From assembly GCA_964498075.1 (NCBI GenBank), contig CAZCGA010000073.1, positions 1-30,565 of the forward strand: a stretch of 30,565 nucleotides of DNA, read 5' to 3'. The stretch is from CAZCGA01 sp964498075 (GTDB lineage: Bacteria; Desulfobacterota; Binatia; HRBIN30). A program made the translations under genes and the position numbers. Positions 1 to 8,051 of this stretch are shown piece after piece. Each line of letters starts with the position of its first letter. Position 1 is the first letter of the stretch. Under the pieces are notes generated by a model that saw only the letters and a list, made by a program, of their open reading frames with translations, made no database searches and was not told the DNA's origin.

Positions 1-470
1 GCGGCGCCGTAGGCGTGAGCGAGCGCGTAGCCCAGCTCGCCGCCTTCGTGGATGGAGCCGGGCGTCTCCGGGGCGACGTGGCTGGGGATGCCGCCGGGGA
101 AGCTGAACTGCGTGAACAGCCGCTTCATCCCGTCCTCGTCCTGGGTGATGTTCGGGTACACCTCGGTGTAGGTTCCCTCGAGGTAGGCGTGGGCCACCAG
201 GGCCGGACCGCCGTGCCCGGGCCCGATGACGTAGATCATGTTCAGGTCATGGTCGTTGATGACGCGGTTGAGGTGGACGTACACGAAGTTGAGGCCCGGC
301 GTCGTGCCCCAATGGCCCACCAGCCGCGGCTTGACGTGCTCGCGCTTGAGCGGCTGCTTGAGCAGCGGGTTGTCGAACAGATAGATCTGGCCGACCGACA
401 AATAGTTCGAGGCGCGCCAGTAGGCGTCCATCTTGCGGAGCACGTCGGATGACAGCGGGCGTCTCGGCAT
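1..470 (-). CDS. xfp: Phosphoketolase, N-terminal part (cut by left edge)
   Basis: Xylulose-5-phosphate/fructose-6-phosphate phosphoketolase is a cytoplasmic thiamine-diphosphate enzyme that splits sugar phosphates with inorganic phosphate to acetyl phosphate plus glyceraldehyde-3-phosphate or erythrose-4-phosphate. The 156 visible residues match the family start almost word for word: YWRASNYLSVGQIYL, then HWGTTPGLNFVYVHLNRVI, the ThDP-region IGPGHGGPA, YLEGTYTEVYP and FSFPGGIPSHVAPETPGSIH. The ATG at 470 is preceded by GAGGAG (474-479) only 3 nt away, a little close but the only good candidate. About four fifths of the roughly 800-residue protein lies beyond the left edge. It is divergent from the amidohydrolase at 667 across 196 bp. 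Identification is secure; substrate preference (Xfp versus Xpk) cannot be told from this part. Confidence 0.96.
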   Translation of the reverse strand, partial: MPRRPLSSDVLRKMDAYWRASNYLSVGQIYLFDNPLLKQPLKREHVKPRLVGHWGTTPGLNFVYVHLNRVINDHDLNMIYVIGPGHGGPALVAHAYLEGTYTEVYPNITQDEDGMKRLFTQFSFPGGIPSHVAPETPGSIHEGGELGYALAHAYGA

Positions 471-547
471 CTTCTCCTCAACCTGGTTGCGGCGGGCTCG
501 CGCTCTCGGTGTCGAAGTCTGACTCTTCGCCATGCGTGCCCTTGCAG

Positions 548-588
548 TACCACGGGCTCCCCCGACCGGTCCATCCAAGGCCGTGGTA
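548..588. repeat. Inverted repeat in divergent promoter region
   Basis: TACCACGG (548-555) and CCGTGGTA (581-588) form perfect 8-bp arms 25 bp apart, about midway between the divergent phosphoketolase and amidohydrolase starts. This could be a split operator shared by both genes or a hairpin in either leader. I found no convincing -35/-10 pair in the 196-bp gap. An 8-bp match in GC-rich DNA may be chance. Confidence 0.3.
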
Positions 589-666
589 TAGGGGGACTGG
601 CGGAGCGGTGGGGGGATGCGCTCCATTGCGAAAGTCGGCACACTCGGACACCAGGAGGGAAGGGAC

Positions 667-1740
667 ATGAGCGTTGAGTTCGTTGATGCAGACGCGCACG
701 TCGTCGAGGTCGAGCTGGGTCGTGAATGCCTGCGGCGTTGGCCGGAAATGTTCACGCTGCACCAAGGCGTGATCCCGGAAATCCGCACCGAGGGCCGCCG
801 CTATCCCGAAGACAAGGGGCCGGGCGCGGGCTGCCCGCCGGAGCACGGCCTCAGCAAGGCGGCAGGCATCAACCCGTTCACGCCGGAAGGCACGCTCGCC
901 GATGCCGATCGCGACGGCATCGACCACATGGTATTCTTCCCCAGCTTCGGGCTGCGTGCCCCCAGCATCGAGTCGCGCTCCGTCGCGGCGGGGTTTGCCC
1001 AGCTGTACAATGAATGGATCGCCGACTGGTGCCGGCGTGGCAACGGACGCTTCCACGGCGTCGCGGTGCTGCCGGCGGAGTATGTTGACGACGCCGTTCG
1101 GATCCTGCGCCAGGCGAAGGATGGTGGCCTGGTGTGCGCGATGGTTCCGCCGGCACTCAAGACACGCAATCTCGATCACGCCGATCTCGATCCGCTCTAC
1201 GCTGCCGCCGTCGAGCTCGACATGCCGCTCGGCGTGCACGGCGCGCCCGGCATCCACCTGCCGAAGATCGGAGTGGACCGGTTCGACAACTACATCCAGG
1301 TGCACTGCATCAGCTTCCCGTTCGATCAGATGACGGCGATGACCGCGCTGGTCTCCGGTGGCGTCTTCGACCGGCACCCAAAGCTGCGCGTAGCCTTCCT
1401 CGAAGCCGGTGTGGGCTGGGTGCCGTACTTCATCGACCGCATGCACGAGCACTACGAGAAACGCGGCGACTGGATCCCGAACGGCTGGCGCCGCGAGCCG
1501 CGCGAATACATCGAGGCCGGGAACATCTGGGTGAGTTGCGAGCCGGAGGAGCCGATTCTCCCGGCTGTCGCCGACATCCTCGGACCGGACTTCATCATGT
1601 ACGCCAGCGACTATCCGCATTGGGACGGCAACTGGCCGGAGAGCACCAAGCCGCTGCGTGAGCGCCGGGACATCAGCGAGGCGGTGCGCGCCAAGATCGC
1701 CGGCGGCAACGCCCGCCGCTTCTACGGCCTCGCTGCATGA
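667..1740 (+). CDS. Amidohydrolase family protein (amidohydrolase_2, PF04909 type)
   Basis: A 357-residue TIM-barrel metal hydrolase related to ACMSD and gamma-resorcylate decarboxylase, probably acting on a small carboxylic or cyclic substrate in the cytoplasm. The N-terminus VDADAHVVE (D7, D9, H11) is the strand-1 metal motif, with Asp-x-His where many relatives have His-x-His. H191 lies in GVHGAPG, FLEAGVGWVPYFIDRM is a family signature, and D315 lies in YASDYPHWDGNWPES near the C-terminus. I chose the ATG at 667 because AGGAGGGAAGGG (653-664) precedes it; an in-frame ATG at 616 has no such site and would add 17 unmatched residues. The stop overlaps the next gene's start by 4 nt, so the two are translationally coupled. 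The precise reaction (hydrolase or decarboxylase) cannot be assigned. Confidence 0.88.
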   Translation: MSVEFVDADAHVVEVELGRECLRRWPEMFTLHQGVIPEIRTEGRRYPEDKGPGAGCPPEHGLSKAAGINPFTPEGTLADADRDGIDHMVFFPSFGLRAPSIESRSVAAGFAQLYNEWIADWCRRGNGRFHGVAVLPAEYVDDAVRILRQAKDGGLVCAMVPPALKTRNLDHADLDPLYAAAVELDMPLGVHGAPGIHLPKIGVDRFDNYIQVHCISFPFDQMTAMTALVSGGVFDRHPKLRVAFLEAGVGWVPYFIDRMHEHYEKRGDWIPNGWRREPREYIEAGNIWVSCEPEEPILPAVADILGPDFIMYASDYPHWDGNWPESTKPLRERRDISEAVRAKIAGGNARRFYGLAA

Positions 1741-2837
1741 AGGCCGCGCTGCTCGAAGCGCCCGGCCAGCCATTGCGGGTGCGCGACATCACCATCGAAG
1801 AGCCAGGGCCGGGCCAGGCTTGCATACGCGTCCGGCACTGCGGGGTCTGCCATTCCGATCTCAGCATCGTCGACGGCACGTTTCCCAGCCCGTTGCCGAT
1901 CGTGCTCGGGCACGAGGCGGCGGGGGTGGTCGAGGCGGTTGGTCCCGGCGTCGCGGACCTCCATGTCGGCGACCACGTCGTGCTCACACCGTGTCCGCCG
2001 TGCGGCACCTGCTACTGGTGCGTGCGCGGCGAGCCGACCGTGTGCGTCAACGCCAGCGCGATCCAAACCAACACCTTCCCCGACGGGTCGACCGGTCTCG
2101 CGCTCGAGGGCCAAGTCGTCTATCGCGGCGTCGGGCTCGGCGCCTTTGCCGAGTACGTCGTCACGCCGGCCACCGGCGCGGTGAAGATTCCCGCCGACGT
2201 TCCGCTCGACGTTGCGTGTGTCATCGGCTGCGCTGTGCAGACCGGAGTCGGCGCCGTCCTCAACACGGCGCACGTCGAAGAAGGCGCCACGGTGTTGGTG
2301 ATGGGTTTGGGAGGCGTCGGCCTGTCCATCGTCCAAGGCGCGCGGCTCGCCGGCGCGGCGCGCATCATCGTCTCCGACCCGGTTGCGGAGCGGCGCGCGA
2401 CGGCCGTTCGTTTCGGGGCCACCGACCAGATCGATCCGACGACCGAAGACGTCATGGCGCGGGTGATGGAACTTACGCGTGTCGGTGTCGACTACGCCTT
2501 CGACGCCGTCGGTCGCGGCAGCTTGATCCAGACCGGGTTGGCTGCCACGCGCACAGGCGGGACAACCATCTGCGTCGGCGCGCCGCCGATGGATGATGTG
2601 GTCACCATCGCGATGCCGGCACTGTTCGTCGTCAGCGAGAAGAAGCTGCTCGGCTGCGCGCTCGGCAGCTCGAACTCGCTACGCGAGATCCCGCGCCTGG
2701 TCGGGCTGTGGCAGGCCGGAAGGCTCGACCTGGAGGCTCTCGTCACCGCGCGCCGACCGCTCGCAGACATCAACGTCGCCATGGAAGACTTGAAGGCGGG
2801 TCGTGGAATCCGCACGGTGCTGTCGATGGGTGGGTGA
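1737..2837 (+). CDS. Zinc-dependent alcohol dehydrogenase (MDR superfamily)
   Basis: A 366-residue medium-chain dehydrogenase that would interconvert an alcohol and an aldehyde or ketone using NAD(P). Catalytic zinc ligands are visible: C38 in CGVCHSD, H59 in LGHEAAG and C165 in IGCAVQTG. The structural zinc site is the Cys-x2-Cys-x2-Cys-x7-Cys run in CGTCYWCVRGEPTVC near residues 88-102. The Rossmann motif GLGGVG spans 190-195. Length and layout resemble class III/formaldehyde-dehydrogenase-like and aryl-alcohol dehydrogenases. The ATG at 1737 overlaps the amidohydrolase stop (ATGA), so both probably serve one catabolic pathway. The substrate is unknown, and no recognisable transporter or regulator gene lies immediately beside the pair. 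Confidence 0.93.
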   Translation: MKAALLEAPGQPLRVRDITIEEPGPGQACIRVRHCGVCHSDLSIVDGTFPSPLPIVLGHEAAGVVEAVGPGVADLHVGDHVVLTPCPPCGTCYWCVRGEPTVCVNASAIQTNTFPDGSTGLALEGQVVYRGVGLGAFAEYVVTPATGAVKIPADVPLDVACVIGCAVQTGVGAVLNTAHVEEGATVLVMGLGGVGLSIVQGARLAGAARIIVSDPVAERRATAVRFGATDQIDPTTEDVMARVMELTRVGVDYAFDAVGRGSLIQTGLAATRTGGTTICVGAPPMDDVVTIAMPALFVVSEKKLLGCALGSSNSLREIPRLVGLWQAGRLDLEALVTARRPLADINVAMEDLKAGRGIRTVLSMGG

Positions 2838-3012
2838 GCGCGGTGAGGTGAATTGCGCGCCCCAACAATCGGCCCGACGGTTCATTTCTTGCGGTGTGGA
2901 GGGACCGGTACTGCGGTTTCCAGCCGGTAGTACGAACGGGCTATTTGCAGTCGCGGCTGATTCGTGAATGCTGGTGGCGGCGACTGTAGACCACCAGTGA
3001 AGGGCGCACTGC
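2838..3012. other. Intergenic gap, no feature recognised
   Basis: 175 bp between the dehydrogenase stop and the response-regulator start. CCGGTA occurs twice (from about 2907 and 2926), with the copies 13 bp apart. I see no terminator-like GC hairpin followed by T residues and no clear -35/-10 pair. It presumably holds the promoter of the two-component operon. Confidence 0.4.
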
Positions 3013-3684
3013 ATGGGGCGCGAAGCGATCAAGGTGCTCATTGTTGACGACCATCCGGTCTTCCGCGATGGGCTGCGGCAATGCCTGGAGGCGCGCAAAG
3101 GCTTGCGGGTCGTCGCCGCAGTCGGCGGCGGCGAGGAGATGTGGAAAGCGATGCGCATCCACGGGCGGCCGGACATCGTCCTCATGGACATCGAGATGTC
3201 GGGGGACAGTGGCATCGAGCTGGCGCGGGCACTGCGCGAAAAGCTCCCGAACGTCCGCGTCGTCATGCTCACGGCGTTCTCCGACTCGGAGCGCGTGTTC
3301 TCGGCCCTCAAGGCTGGCGCGGTGGGCTATTTGTTGAAGAACGTCGCGCCGGATGAGATCCGCGCGACGGTCGAGCGGGCAGCCGCCGGCGAGCCGATGC
3401 TCTCCGGAGAAATCGCCGGGCGCGTGCTGCACGAGTTCGAGCGTGAGCGTGCCGAAGAACGTGATCGCGCGCAGCTGGCCACGCTGACGCCGCGTGAGGA
3501 GGAGATCCTCAAGCTGCTCGCCACCGGTGATTCAAACCGCGAGATCGCCCAGCGCCTCTTCATCAGTGAGCAAACGGTGAAGAACCATGTGGCGAGCATC
3601 TTTCGCAAGCTCGAGGTGAACGACCGGACCAAGGCGGCGCTGCTGGCGGTGAAGTTGGGCGTGGGCAGCGAGAGATCCTCATGA
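3013..3684 (+). CDS. NarL/FixJ-type response regulator
   Basis: A 223-residue DNA-binding response regulator. The receiver domain (about 6-122) has the acidic pair D12-D13 in VLIVDDHP, phospho-acceptor D59 in LMDIEM, T87 in MLTAF and K109 in LLKN, so all switch residues are present. The LuxR-type HTH (about 155-215) reads LTPREEEILKLLATGDSNRE and continues through IAQRLFISEQTVKNHVASIF. The start has TGAAGGG (2998-3004) 8 nt upstream. The stop overlaps the following histidine kinase by 4 nt (ATGA), making that kinase the obvious partner. Its targets are unknown; the downstream YceI gene is a candidate by position only. Confidence 0.95.
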   Translation: MGREAIKVLIVDDHPVFRDGLRQCLEARKGLRVVAAVGGGEEMWKAMRIHGRPDIVLMDIEMSGDSGIELARALREKLPNVRVVMLTAFSDSERVFSALKAGAVGYLLKNVAPDEIRATVERAAAGEPMLSGEIAGRVLHEFERERAEERDRAQLATLTPREEEILKLLATGDSNREIAQRLFISEQTVKNHVASIFRKLEVNDRTKAALLAVKLGVGSERSS

Positions 3685-5141
3685 GCCCGGCCGGGCGGTC
3701 GGCGCTGCGCGGCGCAGTGATTGTAGCCGGCGGGGCGCTCGTGGTCGCCAGCGTGCTCGCCATGCGGCGCCAAGACTGGCCGATCTACGTCGTGTTCTGC
3801 GTGCTCTCGGTCGTGCTGTTCCAGCCGTACGTGGAGGTCGTGCGCGGCGTGCCGCTGCCGATTCCGCTCCTGGCGACCACGTTGGGCTTCCTGTACATCG
3901 GCGGGCTGCCGATCGTCGCTTTGACCACCGTCCCGTCGCTGCTCACCTTGCTGTTGCGCTCGGTTTTGCCGCGCGATTGGCGCAAGCGAGGGCCGTGGGT
4001 ACAAACCGGCGGGGCTGAGTCGGCAACCTACGTGCTCGGGTTGGGTGTCCGCTGCTGGATTGTGTCAATGCTCGTGCCGGGCCAACCACCGACTGCCCAC
4101 CCGTGGGCCATGGCTGCTGCCGAGATCTGCGGGCATGCTGTTTGGCTGATGTTCGCCATCGCGCCGATCTACCCGGACCGACCGTTCTTCGTGATCTCCT
4201 CGGAGGGCGGCTTCCGGACGGCACTGAACGACATTTGGCTGGTCATCGTTCTCGCCCAGATCCCATTCGTCTTCCTCATCTCGTACGGCTATCGGGCGGA
4301 AGGGTTGGTGGGCGCGGCCGCGTGGTCGCTCTCGACCCTGGGCATCCACTTCATGCTCAAGCGCATGACCGAGCGACGGCTCAAAGTCGAGGAGCAGAAC
4401 CGGCACTTGGAAGCCTTGAACCGCGAGCTCGAGCACCGCGAGCGCTTGTCGGCCATCGGCAAGATGTCCTCGGTCGTTTCACACCAGATCCTGCTTCAGC
4501 TCGGCGTCATCGGTGTGTATGCCGATCTGATCCGCAACGCCGATGCGGTGGGCGACCCGGCTGCGCGCCTCGCGCAGGCGCGTATCAACGCCGCAGCGAT
4601 CGAAGGCGCGCTGCGCGACGTGAACCGTGTGCTCACCGACTTGTTGGTGTTCAGCAAAGATCTGCGCCTCAATCTGTACGAGCACCCGCTGCAGGGCCTC
4701 ATCGACGAATGTTTGGAGGACTGCCACTCCGCGGCGATGGAGCGCGCCGTCACGTTGCGGTCCGAGTGCCCCACCGACGTCTCGCTTCTGCTCGACAAGC
4801 TCAAGATCAAGCAAGCCATCGTCAACGTCGTGCGTAACGGCATCGAAGTCTCGCCGCGTGAGGCTGAGGTCGTGGTGCGCACTACCGTCCAGGATGACGA
4901 GGTACGCGTGGCCGTGTCGGACCAAGGCCCGGGGATTCCCGCAGCGGATCGCGAGGCGATCTTCGCGCCCTTCTTCACCACCAAGGAGCACGGCACCGGC
5001 TTGGGCCTGGCCATTGCGCGCCAGTTCGTGGAGGCCCATGGCGGAAGGCTCCTAGCGGAGCCGGGCAACAGCCGACTCGGCGCCACCGTAGTCTTCCATT
5101 TGCCCCTGCGGCGCGGCGAGCACCAGGATGAGCCGGGCTAG
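3681..5141 (+). CDS. Membrane sensor histidine kinase with atypical H-box
   Basis: A 486-residue inner-membrane sensor kinase. The first 225 residues hold about seven hydrophobic segments, followed by a charged, probably coiled-coil linker (about 228-260) and the transmitter. The phospho-acceptor is H268 in SSVVSHQILLQLGVIG. The HATPase_c domain shows N386 in IVNVVRNGIEVSP, DQGPGIP and the GTGLGLAIARQFVEAHGG ATP-lid/G2 region, so it should bind ATP. The residue after His is Gln rather than Glu/Asp, and the usual Asn at +4 is Leu, which may alter phosphotransfer and phosphatase behaviour. It overlaps the response-regulator gene upstream by 4 nt and is surely its partner, although NarL-type regulators more often pair with HisKA_3 kinases. 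The membrane part has no recognised ligand domain. Confidence 0.92.
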   Translation: MSPAGRSALRGAVIVAGGALVVASVLAMRRQDWPIYVVFCVLSVVLFQPYVEVVRGVPLPIPLLATTLGFLYIGGLPIVALTTVPSLLTLLLRSVLPRDWRKRGPWVQTGGAESATYVLGLGVRCWIVSMLVPGQPPTAHPWAMAAAEICGHAVWLMFAIAPIYPDRPFFVISSEGGFRTALNDIWLVIVLAQIPFVFLISYGYRAEGLVGAAAWSLSTLGIHFMLKRMTERRLKVEEQNRHLEALNRELEHRERLSAIGKMSSVVSHQILLQLGVIGVYADLIRNADAVGDPAARLAQARINAAAIEGALRDVNRVLTDLLVFSKDLRLNLYEHPLQGLIDECLEDCHSAAMERAVTLRSECPTDVSLLLDKLKIKQAIVNVVRNGIEVSPREAEVVVRTTVQDDEVRVAVSDQGPGIPAADREAIFAPFFTTKEHGTGLGLAIARQFVEAHGGRLLAEPGNSRLGATVVFHLPLRRGEHQDEPG

Positions 5142-5214
5142 TATCGGGGCTTGCGACCGCCTTGCAGCGCCTGCGGTTTCGTGCGACGACCCTTTTCGCG
5201 CAAAGGAGAGTGTC

Positions 5215-5811
5215 ATGCGTCGTCTGGTGTTCGTTGCCGTCGCTGTTGTCGCTGGTCTTCCCCGCCTCGCCGGCGCGTCACACTGGGAGATTGACCCGCA
5301 GCATACGAGCGCGCAGTTCGCGGTGAGTCACCTGGTCGTATCCACCGTCCGCGGCACGCTCGGCACGGTGACCGGCTCGGTGAATCTCGATGAGGCGGAC
5401 ATTACCAAATCGTCGGTGCAAGCGACGATCGACGCAGCCGCCATTCTGACCCGTGACGGGATGCGCGACGAACATCTCAAGGGACCCGACTTCCTGTACG
5501 TCACCAAGTACCCGAAGGTGACGTTCAAGTCGAAGAAGGTCGAAAAGGTCGGGGAGGGCAAGTTCAAGGTCACCGGCGACCTGACGCTGCGCGGCGTGAC
5601 CAAGGAGGTCGCCCTCGATGTCGGCGGGACACCCCAGGCGTTCCACGACCAGATGGGTGTGCTCAAGCTGGGCGGCGTCGCGAAGACCAGAATCAACCGC
5701 CACGACTTCGGGATGGAGTACAGCAAGACGCTCGTTGATGGCGGCGGCTTGGTCGTGGGGAACGATGTCGACATCATCATCGACATCGAGCTGGAAGAGG
5801 CCACCGAGTAA
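5215..5811 (+). CDS. YceI family secreted protein
   Basis: A 198-residue exported protein of the YceI lipocalin-like family, whose members bind polyisoprenoid or amphiphilic molecules in the periplasm. The N-terminus MRRLVFVAVAVVAGLPRLAG is a Sec signal peptide with likely cleavage near residue 22. The mature part has the family patterns WEIDPQHTSAQFAVSHLVV, then VRGTLGTVTGSVNLDE, HLKGPDFLYVTKYPKVTFKS and LTLRGVTKEVALDV, ending with NDVDIIIDIELE. The ATG at 5215 follows AAGGAGAG (5202-5209); an in-frame ATG at 5128 lies inside the kinase gene and would spoil the signal peptide. It begins 73 bp after the kinase stop and may be co-transcribed with it. Its ligand is not known; a role in lipid or isoprenoid carriage or stress is a family-level guess. 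Confidence 0.94.
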   Translation: MRRLVFVAVAVVAGLPRLAGASHWEIDPQHTSAQFAVSHLVVSTVRGTLGTVTGSVNLDEADITKSSVQATIDAAAILTRDGMRDEHLKGPDFLYVTKYPKVTFKSKKVEKVGEGKFKVTGDLTLRGVTKEVALDVGGTPQAFHDQMGVLKLGGVAKTRINRHDFGMEYSKTLVDGGGLVVGNDVDIIIDIELEEATE

Positions 5812-5839
5812 ACGCGTCGACCCGACGGCGCCCGCATGG

Positions 5840-5869
5840 TGGACTTGCAGGCGCAAAGCGGGGTATACG
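5840..5869 (+). promoter_or_regulatory. Possible sigma-70-type promoter for the envelope gene run
   Basis: TGGACT (5840-5845) and TATACG (5864-5869) are separated by 18 bp, each matching its consensus at 4 of 6 positions. The predicted transcript start near 5876 would give a leader of about 43 nt before the small membrane protein gene. It lies in the only gap above 90 bp between the YceI gene and 24994. Weak evidence, given by eye only. Confidence 0.28.
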
Positions 5870-5918
5870 ATTGCGCTGAGGCCGGTGTGATCATTGTGAG
5901 GGGGAAGAGGTCAGTGTC

Positions 5919-6158
5919 TTGGACATGCATGCTGTCGTTCTCAAGGTGAGCGCGGATCAACTGCTGTCAGCGGCGCCATCGCTGCGTGCCATGGTCGTTC
6001 TCTACGTCGGTCCGGATCAGATCCTGCCGCTGACCTCGGCGCTTGGCGCCATCGTCGGCGTGCTGCTGATGTTCTGGCAACGGGTGGTCGGGATCGCCCG
6101 GAATGCCTGGCAGTGGGGCATGCAAAAGCTGCACGCCTCCGCCAAGCATCAGCCGTAG
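5919..6158 (+). CDS. Small single-span membrane protein, unrecognised
   Basis: A 79-residue protein with one strong hydrophobic segment (about 35-57, LPLTSALGAIVGVLLMFWQR) followed by a basic, amphipathic tail with several Trp and Lys/Arg residues. This suggests a bitopic inner-membrane protein with a positively charged cytoplasmic end. I do not recognise the family. The start is uncertain: TTG at 5919 has GGGGAAGAGG (5901-5910) at good spacing, ATG at 5925 is 6 nt later, and ATG at 5991 would give a 55-residue protein beginning MVVLYVGPDQILPL but lacks a ribosome binding site. Codon use looks coding, with GC-rich third positions. It heads the run of phosphohydrolase and glycosyltransferase genes, so it may be an accessory subunit of one of them. 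Confidence 0.62.
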   Translation: MDMHAVVLKVSADQLLSAAPSLRAMVVLYVGPDQILPLTSALGAIVGVLLMFWQRVVGIARNAWQWGMQKLHASAKHQP

Positions 6159-6212
6159 CTCGCCCACCGGGCGGCGTCCTGCCGCGCGTCTCGCGGGGCT
6201 CTGAGCGGGGAC

Positions 6213-8051
6213 ATGAAGCGAGTCATCATCATCGGCCTGGACGGGCTCGAACCCTCGATCGTCGAGCCCCTGCTCGATGCCGGCGAGCTTCCGAACCTCG
6301 CACGCATCCGGGCGAGCGGCGGATACGCGCGCCTCGCCACCACCTGCCCGGCGCAGACGCCGGTGGCGTGGTCGACCTTTGCGACGGGCACCAACCCGGG
6401 CGGCCATGGCATCTTTGATTTCGTCCGCCGCGACCCGAAAACCTATCTCCCCGACTACTCGCTCAACCGCTTCGAGCAGAAGGCTGCGTACCTGCCACCC
6501 AAGGCGGTGAACCTGCGCCGCGGCACGCCGGTGTGGGAGGTGTTGTCGGCTGCAGGCATTCCCTCGACCATCGTCCGCTGCCCGTGCACCTTTCCGCCGG
6601 ACAACGTTCGCGGGCGCATGCTCGCCGGTATGGGCGTGCCCGACCTGCGCGGCGGACAGGGAACGTCGACGCTCTACACGTCGAGCGAGAGCACACAGGC
6701 CCAGGAGAGCGAGAAGGTGGTCCGCGTGCAGGCGGACAGCAGCGGGATCGTGACGACGCATCTCATCGGTCCGCGCAATCCGAAGACGCGCTCCGACTTC
6801 CAGTTCGACATCACCATCCGCCTCCAGCCGTGGGCGAAGAAGATCGTCCTGCAGTCCGACGGCCAGCCGAAGCGCATCGAGCTCCGCGAAGGAGAGTGGA
6901 GCGACTGGCTCAAGGTGAAGTTCAAGACCGGATTGCTGCAATCGGTCCGCGGCATGGTGCGCTTCTACTTGGTACGGCTCGAGCCGGTGTTCGAGCTGTA
7001 CGCGTCTCCCGTCAATTTCGATCCCGAAGCGCCGATGTTTCCGATCAGCACGCCACCCGAGTACGCCAAGGAGCTGGCCGCGCAGCTCGGCACGTTCTAC
7101 ACGACCGGGATGGTGGAGGACCACAGCGGCCTGAACAACGGCCGCCTCAGTGAGTCCGCCTATCTGCAGCAGTGCGACGGCGCGCTGCGCGAGCGCGAGA
7201 AGATGATGCTGTACGAGATCGAGCGGCTCGAGCAAGGGATGTTGTTCTGCCTGTTCGACACGCCCGACCGCGTCCAGCACATGTTCTGGCGCTACCGAGA
7301 GAACGGCCACGCCGCCGGCGGCGCGACGGCGGAGTGGGCGCGGGTCATCGAGGAGCACTACCGCGCCTGCGACGCGACGATCGGTAGGGCGCTGGCGGCC
7401 GCGGATGATCAGACACTGATGGTCGTCATGAGCGACCATGGCATGAACAGCTTCCAGCGCGGCGTGCATCTCAACACCTGGTTGCACGACAACGGCTTGC
7501 TGGCATTGCGCACCGGCGTGACGCCCGGTGAAGCAGCCGGCGACTTCTTCCGCGGCGTGGACTGGGAGCGCACGCAGGCATACGCGCTCGGGCTGGGCGG
7601 CATCTACTTGAACCTGAAGGGGCGCGAGGGCAGGGGGACCGTCGACGCCGCCGCGGCGGCGCAGCTGCAAGCAGCCATCGTCACGGAGCTGACCGGTCTG
7701 GGCGATCCGCAACAGGGAAAGATCGCGATCCGCAGCGTCATGACCCGCGCTCAACTGTACGCCGGTCCCTACGCCGCCGAATCGCCCGATCTCGTCGTGA
7801 ACTTCGCGGCGGGCTACCGCGTGTCGTGGGGCACGGCGCTGGGTGGTGTGCCGCACGGGCAGTTCGAGGACAACACGCGCAAGTGGGCAGGCGATCACAT
7901 CGTCGACCCGTGCCTCGTACCCGGCGTGTTGTTCATGAATCGGCCGTTTGCAACCGCGGGCGCGCGCATGGTGGACATGGCGCCGACGATTCTCGCCGCG
8001 CTGGGCGTTCCGCCTGGTGCCGCCATGGAAGGGCAACCTCTCCTCACATGA
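6213..8051 (+). CDS. Alkaline phosphatase family phosphodiesterase/nucleotide pyrophosphatase-like
   Basis: A 612-residue member of the type I phosphodiesterase/nucleotide pyrophosphatase group (PF01663) of the alkaline phosphatase superfamily. Visible metal-site elements are D10 in IIIGLDGLEPS, the probable nucleophile T49 in CPAQTPVAWSTFATGTNPGG, the Asp/His pair in FDTPDRVQHMFW, MSDHGMNSF, and a final His in GDHIVDP. No signal peptide or membrane segment is evident, so it is predicted cytoplasmic unless exported another way. At about 610 residues it is longer than minimal family members; the insert around 150-300 contains a basic, strand-rich region. The GT-C-rich neighbourhood suggests action on a nucleotide-sugar, polyprenyl-phosphate or phospholipid-type phosphodiester, but the substrate is inference. 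Its stop overlaps the next start (ATGA). Confidence 0.87.
   Translation: MKRVIIIGLDGLEPSIVEPLLDAGELPNLARIRASGGYARLATTCPAQTPVAWSTFATGTNPGGHGIFDFVRRDPKTYLPDYSLNRFEQKAAYLPPKAVNLRRGTPVWEVLSAAGIPSTIVRCPCTFPPDNVRGRMLAGMGVPDLRGGQGTSTLYTSSESTQAQESEKVVRVQADSSGIVTTHLIGPRNPKTRSDFQFDITIRLQPWAKKIVLQSDGQPKRIELREGEWSDWLKVKFKTGLLQSVRGMVRFYLVRLEPVFELYASPVNFDPEAPMFPISTPPEYAKELAAQLGTFYTTGMVEDHSGLNNGRLSESAYLQQCDGALREREKMMLYEIERLEQGMLFCLFDTPDRVQHMFWRYRENGHAAGGATAEWARVIEEHYRACDATIGRALAAADDQTLMVVMSDHGMNSFQRGVHLNTWLHDNGLLALRTGVTPGEAAGDFFRGVDWERTQAYALGLGGIYLNLKGREGRGTVDAAAAAQLQAAIVTELTGLGDPQQGKIAIRSVMTRAQLYAGPYAAESPDLVVNFAAGYRVSWGTALGGVPHGQFEDNTRKWAGDHIVDPCLVPGVLFMNRPFATAGARMVDMAPTILAALGVPPGAAMEGQPLLT

Noticed and set aside
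1658..2596. 312-codon open frame on the plus strand overlapping the alcohol dehydrogenase
   Set aside because: Arg-rich out-of-frame reading of the dehydrogenase gene; the latter has all zinc and cofactor motifs.
5967..8036. 689-codon open frame on the minus strand
   Set aside because: It is antisense to the phosphodiesterase gene; its product is Arg/His/Ala-rich with no domain, as expected for the complement of GC-rich coding DNA.
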